From: Tilletiaria anomala UBC 951
Taxonomy: Eukaryota > Basidiomycota > Exobasidiomycetes > Georgefischeriales > Tilletiariaceae
Direction: 5' to 3'
Assembly: GCF_000711695.1 (NCBI RefSeq)
Contig: NW_013546951.1
Coordinates: 1 to 64,000, forward strand
DNA length: 64,000 nucleotides
Shown: in pieces, positions 12,082 to 22,511 of the stretch
How positions within the stretch are numbered: position 1 is the stretch's first letter
How the letters are laid out: each line of letters opens with the position of its first letter
The notes under the pieces: model-generated
Database searches by the model: none
Told to the model about the DNA's origin: nothing
What the model saw: only the letters and a program-made list of their open reading frames with translations
Program-made: the position numbers and the translations under genes

Positions 12082-12551
12082 TTACTCTTCAATGAAGATT
12101 CTACTGTCATTTTTGCTCAGTGCAGGTGGCTTCCCTGCCGCCTTTGTCTTGCCAGCCTTTACATGGGACGCTCTGCGCAGCCGACGATGTAAGCATGACG
12201 ATGCAACAGTCGCAGAAGCACGCAGACTGACCTCTTGTAAAAGTGCGCCGAAATCGGGTACTCTGCATCTTCAAGCAAGTCCATCGCATCCCATACAACT
12301 GCGATCAGAGAAAGGAGTCGCCCTTGAGCATCATGACCTTGCATGCCCAAGCGAAATTTCGTCTTACTCTGAGTGAATGAGAGCATCCAAAAACTACTTG
12401 TCGAGCGGGGCGACGGAGCTATTGGGCTCGACAGAAAGAGCGCTGGGCCTAGCACAGCAAGCGTGAGAGAAACCCCAAGAGTGTTGATCACGATAGCTTG
12501 CACGGTATCAGCCAGGGCAAGAGTATATCGTCGCGCCATTCTGCCGGCCAT
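12082..12551 (-). CDS. Small predicted single-pass membrane protein, unrecognised
   Basis: I do not recognise the family. The model has three exons: 12368-12551, 12232-12298 and 12082-12172 (342 nt, 113 aa). The start MAGRMARRYTLALADT is basic, then a hydrophobic helix lies around residues 19-42 (AIVINTLGVSLTLAVLGPAL). A polar linker follows, then the segment IVWDAMDLLEDAEYPISAH, and a lysine-rich tail ends in RIFIEE. The first intron (12299-12367) is 69 nt with no stop, so an unspliced form stays open and adds 23 residues. The second intron restores a coherent tail that would otherwise end early. It lies tandem, 407 bp beyond RLI1 on the same strand. The exon boundaries are inferred only from splice sites and frame. 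Confidence 0.6.
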
Positions 12552-12958
12552 CGTTGGGAGGCAGTCTTGGTCCACTCGCCAACATGGGGGTAAGGCTCAG
12601 GTCTCGCGTTGTCTGCATATTAGGGGTGGTAGTTGTCAAGGACGCTTGACAGTCACGACTCGCGCGTCCCTAACAAATACAATCCGCTCAGGATCTTTCA
12701 AGCGCAAAACAAGCTTATCAATATCACGTTGGAAGGTGTCGCGACCAGGGGGAGAGATAAGAAGCCAAGGTAGAGCATCACTCAACACCCTCAACCGAGA
12801 GCACAATTTGATTCCGCAGCCAAGCCAGAACCGAATGATCGACTGAGAAGGCAAAACTTGAGCGCATGAGCCAATTGCTGCAATGCGGCAGGCGAATGAA
12901 AGGACAGATGGGCGTTGGTGTAAATGCATTGATTACGGAGCTCAGATCACCCCTGTGA
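12552..12958. other. Intergenic region between RLI1 and the small membrane protein
   Basis: 407 bp that should carry the RLI1 3' UTR and the promoter of the small membrane-protein gene. Reading frames here are open but show no family resemblance, and RLI1 has its stop at 12959-12961. Confidence 0.55.
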
Positions 12959-15566
12959 TCAGTCGCCCAAGAAGAAGTAGTCGCCGGACCCCTTCTGCTC
13001 TTTGTCTGAGGAGGAAAATAAGCAGCAGCAAAGGTTGGCAATCGTGCGTTAGCGACAAGTGCAAGAAAGGACGCCAAAGCCTGCTCTCACCCTTGATTGA
13101 GTTGAGCTTGTTGACGCGAGGACGCTATTGGTACAAGGAGCAATTACTTTCAGTCTCCGGGCCCTCACGCAGCTTTGCACACTGAAGTCAAGCTCACAAA
13201 GTTGGTCGGGTCGCGTCGCATCGTGACTTCCAGCGTCGCCAAGAAGCTGTATAGCCAATGATCGAATGAAACATCAATAAGAGTCCGAGTCAGGTCTGAG
13301 TGCATGTGCATGTGCATCACTCACGCGTTCATGCCAGTCAGCAGACTCTGAGGCCGCTTGGCTGTCGCCTTGACTGATGGTTGACCTTCGTAGACGATAA
13401 CGCGATCTGCGTATCAAACAACGGAAAAAGTTCAACATCAATATTAGCAGAGCCTGGTTACGCTAAAACTCACCGGCCAGGTAAGTCGCCATGATGATGT
13501 CTGGGTAAAGAGCAGGTGAAGAATAATATCGTCGGTTATTGATTCAGGCAGCACGGCACTCTAAGCACTAGCATCACTCACCGTGCTCGATGATGAATGC
13601 CGACTTCTTGGAATGAAGGATGAATCTCTTGATGACTTTGGAGGCGATGATACGTTGCTCGGAGCTGCGACGAAGAAAAGTTCAGTATAAGACCTTTATC
13701 GAAGACAATTGAGCCTCATTTTATACTTACTCAAGGTACGCCGAGGGCTCATCGATAAGATAGACATCCGCGGGCTTGCCCAGCGCGAGCACAAGCGCAA
13801 CTCTCTGCAGCTCTCCTCCCGACAACGTTTGAACGTCCTGGTCGATAATGTTGTCCAAGCTCATCGGCTTAACAACGTCGGTCTGGAATTGCGGGTGCAT
13901 GAAAGCAGCTTTGATTTGCTTAAGCAGAAGCATGCGCACTGTTCCTTGGAATTTGGGCGCGATGGTCTGCGGCTTGAGCGAGACATTGAGTTGCGGGATC
14001 TTGTCCTTGCCAACGTCCGGCTCGAGCTTGCCTGCGAGCATCTTGACAAAAGTCGTTTTCCCAGTTCCATTCTCGCCCAAGAAAACGATTATTTCAGAAT
14101 CAGAGAACTCGCCAGGTTCAATGTCGAGTTCGAAGCTGCCCAGTTTCTTCGACATGGCGGGGTAGCTAAAGGTCTTGGACCTCTCGATAACATCTGCGTC
14201 TGCAGTCTCGGCGATCTTGAAAGTCAAGCTCTCGTCTCGGAAACGCATGTTCTCGGCGGGAATAAAGCCGTCCAGGAAGATGTTGATGCCGTCACGCACA
14301 GGTGACGGCACAGTCACCACACCATAGACGCTGGGAACACCGTACAGGCAGCAGATGAAGTCGGAAAGGTAGTCGAGAACTGACAAATCATGCTCAACAG
14401 CGATGACGTAGGTGTTCGAGTCTAAGAGTGTTCGGATCATACGCGCGGCATTCAGACGTTGCTTAACATCGAGGTATGACGACGGCTCGTCAAACATGTA
14501 CCTGGACACCAAGAATGATCGTCAGCATAACAGCACACGCACATCAACAGGTGAAACTTACATGTTGGCCTTCTGCACGCATGACATGCCAATGGCGAAC
14601 CGCTGAAGCTCCCCACCACTCAAGTTTTTCACGTCTCTGTCAAGAACCTCTTGCAAATCCAGCAAGCGAACAATATCATCCTTGTTGTTCATCTCTACCT
14701 TTCCGTCTAACATCTCTGAAACAGTTGCGCTCCCTTTGATGGCCCTGGGGATGTGGTCAACGTATTGTGGTTTGATGAGCGCCTTGATGTTGTCTTCCAG
14801 TACCTTTGTGAAGAAGTTCTGCAGCTCAGAGCCACGGAAGTAGCGCAAGATCTCCTGCCAATCAGGCGGGTCATCATAGCGCCCCAGATTTGGCTTTTGC
14901 TTCCCCGCTAGAATCTTCAAAGCTGTACTCTTCCCAATGCCATTCGTCCCAACCAAACCGAGAACCTGACCAGCCCTCGGTGTCGGCAGCCGGTGCAGCT
15001 TGAAGCTGTTAGCGCTGTATCGATGTGTCGTCTCTGCCTCGAGGTTCGTGGGAAGCTTGATGATGGTGATTGCCTCAAACGGGCATTTTTTCGTACACTG
15101 CGACAGGAGGGACGCGATCAGCTGCGCATTGGCAAAGGCGCCCTCAAGCACACATCCTTTACTGCACTCACAATTCCACAACCAATGCAGAGCTGTTCGG
15201 ATATGAACGCAATCTTATCGCTGGGTGTCACTTCAATGCAAAGCTTGCCTGGCGACGTAAGGACCGGGAAGTAAGTAAGGATTCCTGAAACAACATTGAA
15301 GTTGCCCGCGTGCAAAACGCAAGCACGACGTACCCATGCGAACGACAGGACATGACTTCTTGCATTCTTGTCTGCACTTTTTCGGCTTGCACTTGTCAGT
15401 GTTGACTGGAGGAACGCAAGTGGCACACAGTAGCCCCAGTCAGCGACGGTCGTGAGGGAAGGCTGAACGGCATCCTCGCGAACGCTGCACGCGACCAAGG
15501 ATCCCCAAAGCGCTCACCAATGGCAATCCTTTGCTCCTTTTCTTGTACCGGTGGCTTCGGCGCCAT
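12959..15566 (-). CDS. RLI1: ABCE1/RLI1 ribosome-recycling ATPase
   Basis: Iron-sulfur ABC ATPase that splits ribosomes after termination and helps export and initiation; essential and cytosolic. Eleven exons: 15518-15566, 15334-15405, 15172-15248, 14562-15097, 13731-14501, 13582-13664, 13474-13500, 13325-13406, 13198-13246, 13091-13124 and 12959-13005. They total 1827 nt and 608 aa, the same length as yeast Rli1. The N-terminal Fe-S ligands are in [17 protein letters not shown] and CIGCGICTKKCPF. Walker A motifs are GTNGIGKST and GENGTGKTT; signature motifs [17 protein letters not shown] and [16 protein letters not shown]; Walker [10 protein letters not shown] and IDEPSAYLD. The tail [20 protein letters not shown], then [15 protein letters not shown], is spread over four small exons. 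Intron density is high at the 3' end. Confidence 0.97.
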
Positions 15567-16017
15567 GATGAATCAATTCTGTGCTGTCCTGACTCCTCTG
15601 AGCAGTAAGCAACACTTCTGGTGATGGGAAAGATGTATTCTGAAGTGAAGTGCCCAACAGAGGAGCTATGCATGACGAGCATTCGACCTGGATCCTTGAA
15701 AATGCTGAATCGAAGCTCTTTCTGTAAATTCAACTCTTGGCTCGCAAGTGGTGTTGTTGCGACGAGTCCCGAGATCCGAGTCCCGTCCTAAAATAGTCAC
15801 CATGACCGACATGTAAATCTCATCAAAATGTGTATCAAGAACCCAAAAGGGTTTCTCATATATGGGAGCGTATCACTGTCATTCTGCAAAGGTATCTAAA
15901 TGTACAGATTTCACGCAGTGAGTGTCGAGCAATACTATGCAGGACGGTATTGGCCTGATCTGGCATGGTCTGGCACGCTCTCCATGGAGAGCGCTGCCGC
16001 TAGATGTACGAAACATA
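15567..16017. other. Intergenic region: RLI1 promoter and Mtf1-like 3' UTR
   Basis: 451 bp with no coding signal. It should hold the RLI1 promoter and the 3' end of the Mtf1-like transcript. Confidence 0.55.
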
Positions 16018-17967
16018 CTACACCTTTCGCTCAACATCTGGCAGTAAGCCCTCTTCAATGAGGATTTGAGGCCTGAAGGGCCATATCTCAAACGCGCGCG
16101 CCAAGGCCACCCACTGCTTGTTGGTGAGGCAGTAGACCGGAGTCGATGGGTCAATGGTTTCGTCTTCATCACGCGCAAGCTCAGGATTCTCTTTGCTCAG
16201 GCGCTTGAGGATATCATTCGCACCGGGTGCAGCAGTCCTAGACCGGGGCAAAATGTGTGCGTTGCTGCTCAGCAAACGATCTCAAGCTTGATCGCAGCAG
16301 CGGGTTTGCTGCAGCGGAAGGACTCACTTGAGCGCCTCGTGCACAGGCTTGGCCTTGAGGACGTACAGCTTGCGCATAAGGTAATCCATCGCTTCGAAGA
16401 CCTCCCTCTCAACCAATGGCTGTTTTTTTGGCTCGAGCGTAACAAAGCTGAGCGCCTGTTTTCCGACGCCGGTCGCGACATTTTCGTTGGGGATGCCGTA
16501 CGAACTTCCCAGCGTCAGCCGCAAGCCGATGATACCGGTCGGCGGGTAGACGTGGTCCTTGAAAGGTAGCAGCTCGTGTCCTGGTATGTGCCACTCGATG
16601 TCTGTCATGCACTGCGCGATCGTCCCGATCTTGGACCGGTTCGTCGTGTCGCCCGGCTGCGAGAGGATGCGGCGGACCATCGATTCGGAGCAGACGAAGC
16701 ACAATTTAACGCGCCCTAGCTGGAATAGCCAAGAGCGAGTGGCGATGGCAGCGGTGAGCTGTGCAAAGAGGAGCTCGCCGTGCACTGAATTGGGCAGATG
16801 AGCAAAGAAGACAAGTGGGCTGTCTGCTTGCCAATCGGCGTCATGGTGGCTCTTTTGAGGTGTGTACAGCGATGGATTGAGCGCTCTTGCTTGCTCCTCC
16901 AGCGCGTCCGGACTGGCTCCCGCGACGCGAGGGATCTTGAGATCTTCGCTCAGATGGTCGAGTGCGCCTTGGTGGTATATGGATGTGTACGTTTCCCATT
17001 TGAACCCGGAGAGTGGTAAGTGGATGAGCTTTGATGAGTCAAAGCCGGGGCTATCTTCGGGAAGCCGCTGTAATTATGGCGCAGAACTCGAAAGGTCAGA
17101 ACCACTCTCTGATGCACGCCCCAAAACGCTAGTCACCTTCAGCCAGGAGCCGTAAAACGTGCTGTCTTCGAGTGCGATGACTTTTTCTACCGAAGGATGC
17201 CGCACCAGCGCGTTGGTCACAGTGCCGGCACCTGCGTCAGTGGAGAGCAGAGAGGGAAATGATTCAGCAAGCCTGCCAGCAATGGGATGAGGCTCTTACA
17301 ACCGGTACGTACCGGCCCATGCCTCGATGACGGTCTTCTTCGGGCCTTGATCAAGCTTCATGAACTCCACTATTCGGTTGATTGTCTTCCTGTTGGACAC
17401 CCAAAAGGTGTACATGTGCGTGAAGTCACGCTTGTGTGTCGGCTTGAACGCGATCGGCCAGAAGTCCGGAAGCGGCAGGTGTTCGTGCAACAGGGGGTCA
17501 TCAATGTCGAGTGGAAGCGTCGTTTTATCAAGCTTGCTGTATGGCTTGAGTTCTGCCCGTGCAGCCTCGTCCGAAGCTGCCTGCTTTTCCTTGAGCTCTT
17601 TCGTGGTGATCCCGGCGGATTTCGTGCGGAAAGGTCGGTTCGTCTTGGGGTTGATGCCCGCGTCAATCAATGCTTTAATCTCGGCGGTGCTTCTTCGGCG
17701 GCGGCGGCGGGACGGTGATTTGTCGTGGTTGTCACTGGGGATGTCAGCATCTTCCACTTCTGATGCCAACGCAGCATCATCCGATTGGCTCGAAGTAGAC
17801 CCAAAGCTCCGAATGGGGAGTGCACGGGGAGGAAGAGACGCCTGGCGATGCTGTAGCCGCGGGCATATTGCACGCAGCGAGGAGGGCTGATGAAGGAGAC
17901 TCGGCCTCGAAGACCATGAGAGCAGCCCACGCAGGGCATCGCCACCCATTGCGTGGCTTCGAAGCAT
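16018..17967 (-). CDS. MTF1: Mitochondrial transcription factor B / Mtf1-like, rRNA dimethylase fold
   Basis: Likely the mitochondrial RNA polymerase specificity factor related to KsgA/Dim1 rRNA adenine dimethylases. Four exons: 17313-17967, 17137-17231, 16328-17067 and 16018-16237 (1710 nt, 569 aa). The N-terminus is rich in Arg and Ser with few acids, as in a mitochondrial presequence (MLRSHAMGGDALRGLLS). The SAM-fold motif I region is VIEAWAGAGTVTNALVRHPS, followed by VEKVIALEDSTFYGSWL; the acidic residue after motif I is retained. Further on, PLVFFAHLPNSVHGELLFAQ aligns with the catalytic-loop region of the family (NLPY/NxPF in true dimethylases, here HLPN). At 569 aa it is longer than yeast Mtf1 (341 aa), with an extra basic, serine-rich N-terminal region. 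Whether it is an active methyltransferase cannot be told. Confidence 0.82.
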
Positions 17968-18964
17968 CGTGGCGGCCGCTGAATACCCTTACACTTGCAC
18001 CTCTGTAACAATGTACTCTTGAACCGTGATCCAGGCTTCGCCTTGTCGTAAACATGGGTTGATCAAACCCGCTCAACAATGTGCTGATTCTCTGAAATTT
18101 CTTCTTTCGGGTTGAAGTCTCTCAAAGCGACTCTCACGACAAGCATCCGATTCATGCATTCCGCCTCCCATGTCTCATCTCTCATCGTCTCCTAGTTGTC
18201 ATCGTCGAACACCCCATCAACCCAGCATAGTGTCATCCAGTACCGCTGCTGCACTCACCGCTTGCTTGCTGAACGCAGTCTCGCGGGTGGCGACTCGCAA
18301 CTCACCGGAGGCACCGAGCAGCCAATAGTGGCAAGCGAGGCACAAGACCACACGTCTACACCCAAGGCTCAGTTAAGATCGGACACGGCGCTGCAAGAGT
18401 CAGTCATCTGCATCATCACCAATCCCCCATGCTATCACCCAACTCCTCAACTTTGGACGCTCGCAGTTGCTTACATACTGGTACCTCCTCGACTGCAACA
18501 ACCTCCATCCCTATCCTCGACCAAGAGCTCAGCATCCAAACGACTGCAAGGCGTTAGCCTACGAGTGACCACGCATTCATCATCTCCATACAGCCCCTTC
18601 ATTTGCGGAAAGCCGCTAAAACACAAGCCCCAAGGGAACCCCAGAGATTGGCGCGCGTCAGTCTGCATATCATCAAGCCGCAGCACATGCCTACGTTCGA
18701 TATGGCGCCTCGCGATGAGGTGGGTCGAAGCTGACGTGTCCGATGCGATGAATCTCGCGTATCGGAGCGCACCAAGTACTTGCTTCTATCCCTAGTTCGC
18801 GTCGCTGACCTGGACCTACCGACCCACTTTGCGCCACCCAAACCTCTCGCTGCGCGATCCAACCGTGCTGTTGTTCCATTGCTACCTTCATGATCATTTC
18901 GCACTCCGTACCTTTCTCGCTTTTCGCTGCGCACTGATAGCACCTGCTTCCGGATGAAGACACG
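17968..18964. promoter_or_regulatory. Divergent promoter region, Mtf1-like / ariadne ligase
   Basis: 997 bp between divergent starts. A 199-codon open frame at 18196-18795 (+) has no family resemblance and composition typical of non-coding sequence, so it is not called. The region probably holds both promoters and a long 5' UTR. Confidence 0.5.
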
Positions 18965-21043
18965 ATGGACGAAGACTCGGAAGGGAACATCTTCGAGTCC
19001 GATCTCTCCGACGATGACGACGACGCCTTCATGGGCGATGACACGCACGCTACTGGCTTGGACGACGACGACGACGATGCGCAAGACTTCGGCGAATATG
19101 AGGAGGACGACGATATAGGAGGGCTTGGTGCAGATGGTGGTGACGCTATGGTCAGCCCTAGCGTTGGAGATGAAGGGGATGCTGTTTTCTTTGGCAGCCA
19201 AGACATTGGTCGGGCGCGAAAAGCTTCGTACGAGGTCGACTATAAAAGCCACACCATCGCCAGCATTGAAGCACTTCAGCAGAAGGAGATCGATCAGATC
19301 TCAGCCATGTTCAATGTCAAGGTAAGTGGCCCAAATTGCCATTGCGAGGAGGGGCCGTCGCTGATGAATGCATTATCTGCTATGATGCGCCACCCTACCC
19401 CAGGACACTGACGCAGCAATTCTGCTACGACACATGAGCTGGAACAAGGAGCGTCTCATCGAGCGGTACATGGATGCACCAGAAGATGTCAAATATGAAG
19501 CAGGTGTCATGGACGATCCAGCGCGACCACGTATCCTGCAAATGACATACGACGACGACTTTACCTGCGAAGTTTGCTATACCTCCACCGATGAACTACC
19601 AGCCACTAGTACCCCCAAGGGCAAGAGCGCAACGAAAAGCAAGGCAAGAAGCGCTGACGTACCACCCCCAGATGGCCAGCCGTTCGTTTCGACACTCGCG
19701 CTCGGGTGTGGACATCGCTTCTGCAAGAACTGCTACTCTGAGTACATGCTGCGCAAGATCAGGGAAGAAGGCGAGAGCAGGCGCGTGCAGTGTATGGATG
19801 ACAAGTGCAAGCTCGTCGTCGATGAGAGGACTGTTAGCTTGCTAGTAACGCCGGACATACTCGAAAAGTGGGGGACATTCTGCGTGCTCACTCACGCATT
19901 CACTCGGGCGCTCCGGAAGCCAGTGCTGACACGAACCCAATATTTATCCATGTGTTCAGGTACAGGACGCTCTTAAATCGCACATTTGTCGACGACTCGG
20001 GCATCATGCGCTGGTGTCCCGCGCCGAACTGCGAGCTTGCTGTCGAGTGCCACGTATCGCAGAAGAAGCTCAGCCGCGTTGTGCCATCAGTCAAGTGTGG
20101 GCAAGGACACGAATTCTGCTTTGGCTGTGGGAATGAGACGCACGCGCCAGCTGTGTGCCCGCTTGTCAAGCTCTGGCTTAAGAAGTGTGCAGATGATAGT
20201 GAGACTGTGAGTGTTGCGCTTGGCCTGAGTACACGCTGCGCATGGCACGTCTGCTAAAATCACTCTGTTGCTACTTCTAGTCAAATTGGATCAAGGCGAA
20301 TACGCAAGACTGCCCGAATCCAAAGTGCAACTCTGTGATCGAAAAGAATGGCGGGTGCAACCACATGACTTGCCGGAAGTGCAAATACGAGTTCTGCTGG
20401 ATCTGTGAAGGACCCTGGTCTGAGCATGGAACGAGTTGGTACAACTGCAATCGATTCGATGAGAACAAGGCCAAGTCAAAGGACTCGAAGAACAGCTCAA
20501 GGCTCTCGCTCGAGCGGTATCTGCACGTGAGCGGAAGCGTTATTGGTCCGCACGAGTCACCTTACAAACAATAGCTGCTGACTTGCGGCTTACCCTTGTC
20601 GCTTTGTGCAGTACTACAATCGCTATATCAACCACGAGCAATCAGCACGCCTGGATGAGAATCTCGTCGCGCAGACGCAGAAATCGATGGACGCCATGCA
20701 AGAAGCAGGCGTGCTCACGTGGTCAGAGGTGCAGTTCCTTAGCAAGGCCGCGGCGTCGGTGACCGAGTGCCGGATGACGCTCAAGTGGACGTACGCTATG
20801 GCCTACTATCTCAAGTGCGACAACCAAACCGAGCTGTTCGAGGACAACCAGCGCGACCTGGAGCGCGCGGTTGAGCAGCTGTCCGAGCAGCTGCAAAAGC
20901 CGGTGCAGAAGGACACGATCCAGCAGCTGAGGCAAGAGGTGACAGATTTGATGGTGTACGTACAGAAGAGGCGCGAAATCGTGCTGGCCGACACGGCGGC
21001 TGGATACCAGGAAGGCAGGTGGGAGTTCGTCGTGTCTGTCTGA
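18965..21043 (+). CDS. Ariadne-type RBR E3 ubiquitin ligase
   Basis: RING-between-RING ubiquitin ligase of the ARIH1/Hel1 group. Five exons: 18965-19321, 19404-19867, 19960-20206, 20281-20526 and 20612-21043 (1746 nt, 581 aa). A strongly acidic N-terminus (DDDDD runs) precedes a UBA-like segment. RING1 has CEVC and [10 protein letters not shown]; the IBR has [14 protein letters not shown] and [16 protein letters not shown]2 has [21 protein letters not shown]. The catalytic cysteine is Cys382 in GGCNHM, equivalent to the thioester cysteine of HHARI. The motif [21 protein letters not shown] and the helical Ariadne domain complete the protein. The donor of exon 2 is GTGGGG, a weak match, but it is the one that joins LEK to YRTLLNRTF in frame. 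Neddylated-cullin partnership is known for the family, not visible here. Confidence 0.95.
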
Positions 21044-22511
21044 AAAAGTACGCTGGCTGGCGCACAATAGACGGGTGCGGAGTCGGTCGACGGACCTTCG
21101 TCTTCTAGATGGCCCATACATCATAGACATTCCCCCTTCGAGGCAATAAAACTGCACGCAGCAGCGGCAGCAGCATGAAGTATGCCCAGCACATCTTTTT
21201 TCAACTGACGCTATAATGTCACAACGTCTCCCATGTCGGCAGCATCATTTCTTCCTCCTCACCTCGGCAATTCGACCTATGCACATTACATGCCTTTGTG
21301 CCCTTGCACACATCCCGCACCTCTAGTCTAGTGCTTCCTACATTTTGTCCTAGCAATACACATTGTATCCTAGTGTATCGTAGCAGCCATTCCACCTATT
21401 CCTGCTCAGCTCTCACCAGGCGAACTAGAGAACACTGCACGAGCTGGAACCGGACGAGCCTGGAGCACGAGGCGTCATACAGGCTGAACGCAACACTCAG
21501 AGCCCGGCGTTGGGATGCAGGTTGCCTCTCTCGTGTTCTCAGCCTCTAGATCACGGCTACCATTCACACGGGCAACCAGGAACCGCAGGCGAGCCTCGAA
21601 AGAGGATATGACTGTCGCCTTCGTCGTAAAATGTGGAATGACAAGGTAGACTCATCGAAGCGAGCTTGTCGTCAGCATGTTGCGCAAGTTCTGCCCGGGG
21701 AGGCAAAGGACGTTACGTAATGGGCTTTGTTGAGCTGGGACTGAGATCGCCAGCTGCCGCCGGCCGCATCAAGCGTGCCTGGTGGCTCGAGTGACGAGAG
21801 ATGGTGCCAACGTTTGCAATGAACAGACTAAAGCGGGCATTGGCTGGTCAAGCCGCTCACAACAGAGCGAGCCTACATGTGTGATGCGACGAGTTGTACA
21901 GCGAGTTTGGTATTAACATGACCACATTGTCTTTGTTGCACTGGGGACAATGGCCTGCGGAGCGCGGAGAAGACTTCTCGGGTCCAAAAAGAATGGCCGT
22001 GTGCTACACTGCGAGGGCGGGGAGGTGCCTGCGTGTGCCCGTGTGGGGAAAGGGAAGTACACTAGGCGCAGAGCAACCAATGCGTCATCAGATGAATCCC
22101 CCCAATGCTCACAAACCATCGCCTCGAAGTTCACCATTTCAACATCACCGCCTCGGCCGACGTACGTCCAAATTCAAGTCGATTGTTTGCCAGGTCCGAT
22201 CAATCATCGAATGGTTCGTTCTGCCCCCATATACATTGGGGTCTGGCATTTCTAAGCAATTGAGCTGCCGACCATCACCAACCTATTCCGGTAGCGACGA
22301 TCAGTGTTGGTTGCGTGATACGCTCGACCTGTCATCAACGCTCAATGGCTACAGAGCAGGCAAGCCAGTAATTTCCTGGTTTAATCTCGTACAGCCCCGA
22401 ACCTGCACATTCTTGAATCTGCAGCAACTCAAACCACGCAATCCATGATTGTCTACGTGCGGCCAAGCTCACACAGCTACCCCGCAGGTGAGGAAAGGCA
22501 AAGGCGCAACG
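21044..22511. other. 1.5-kb intergenic region
   Basis: Between the ariadne 3' end and the start of the large unrecognised gene. A 184-codon frame at 21894-22448 (+) looks non-coding. An alternative first exon for the next gene is possible at 22445-22486 (ATG followed by IVYVRPSSHSYPA), splicing over a 37-nt intron; this is noted under that gene. Confidence 0.5.

Noticed and set aside
13049-13258. Apparent separate small genes on the minus strand at 12778-13258
   Set aside because: These frames are pieces of RLI1 exons 9-11 read with their introns. Splicing gives the conserved RLI1 C-terminus and the exact family length of 608 aa.
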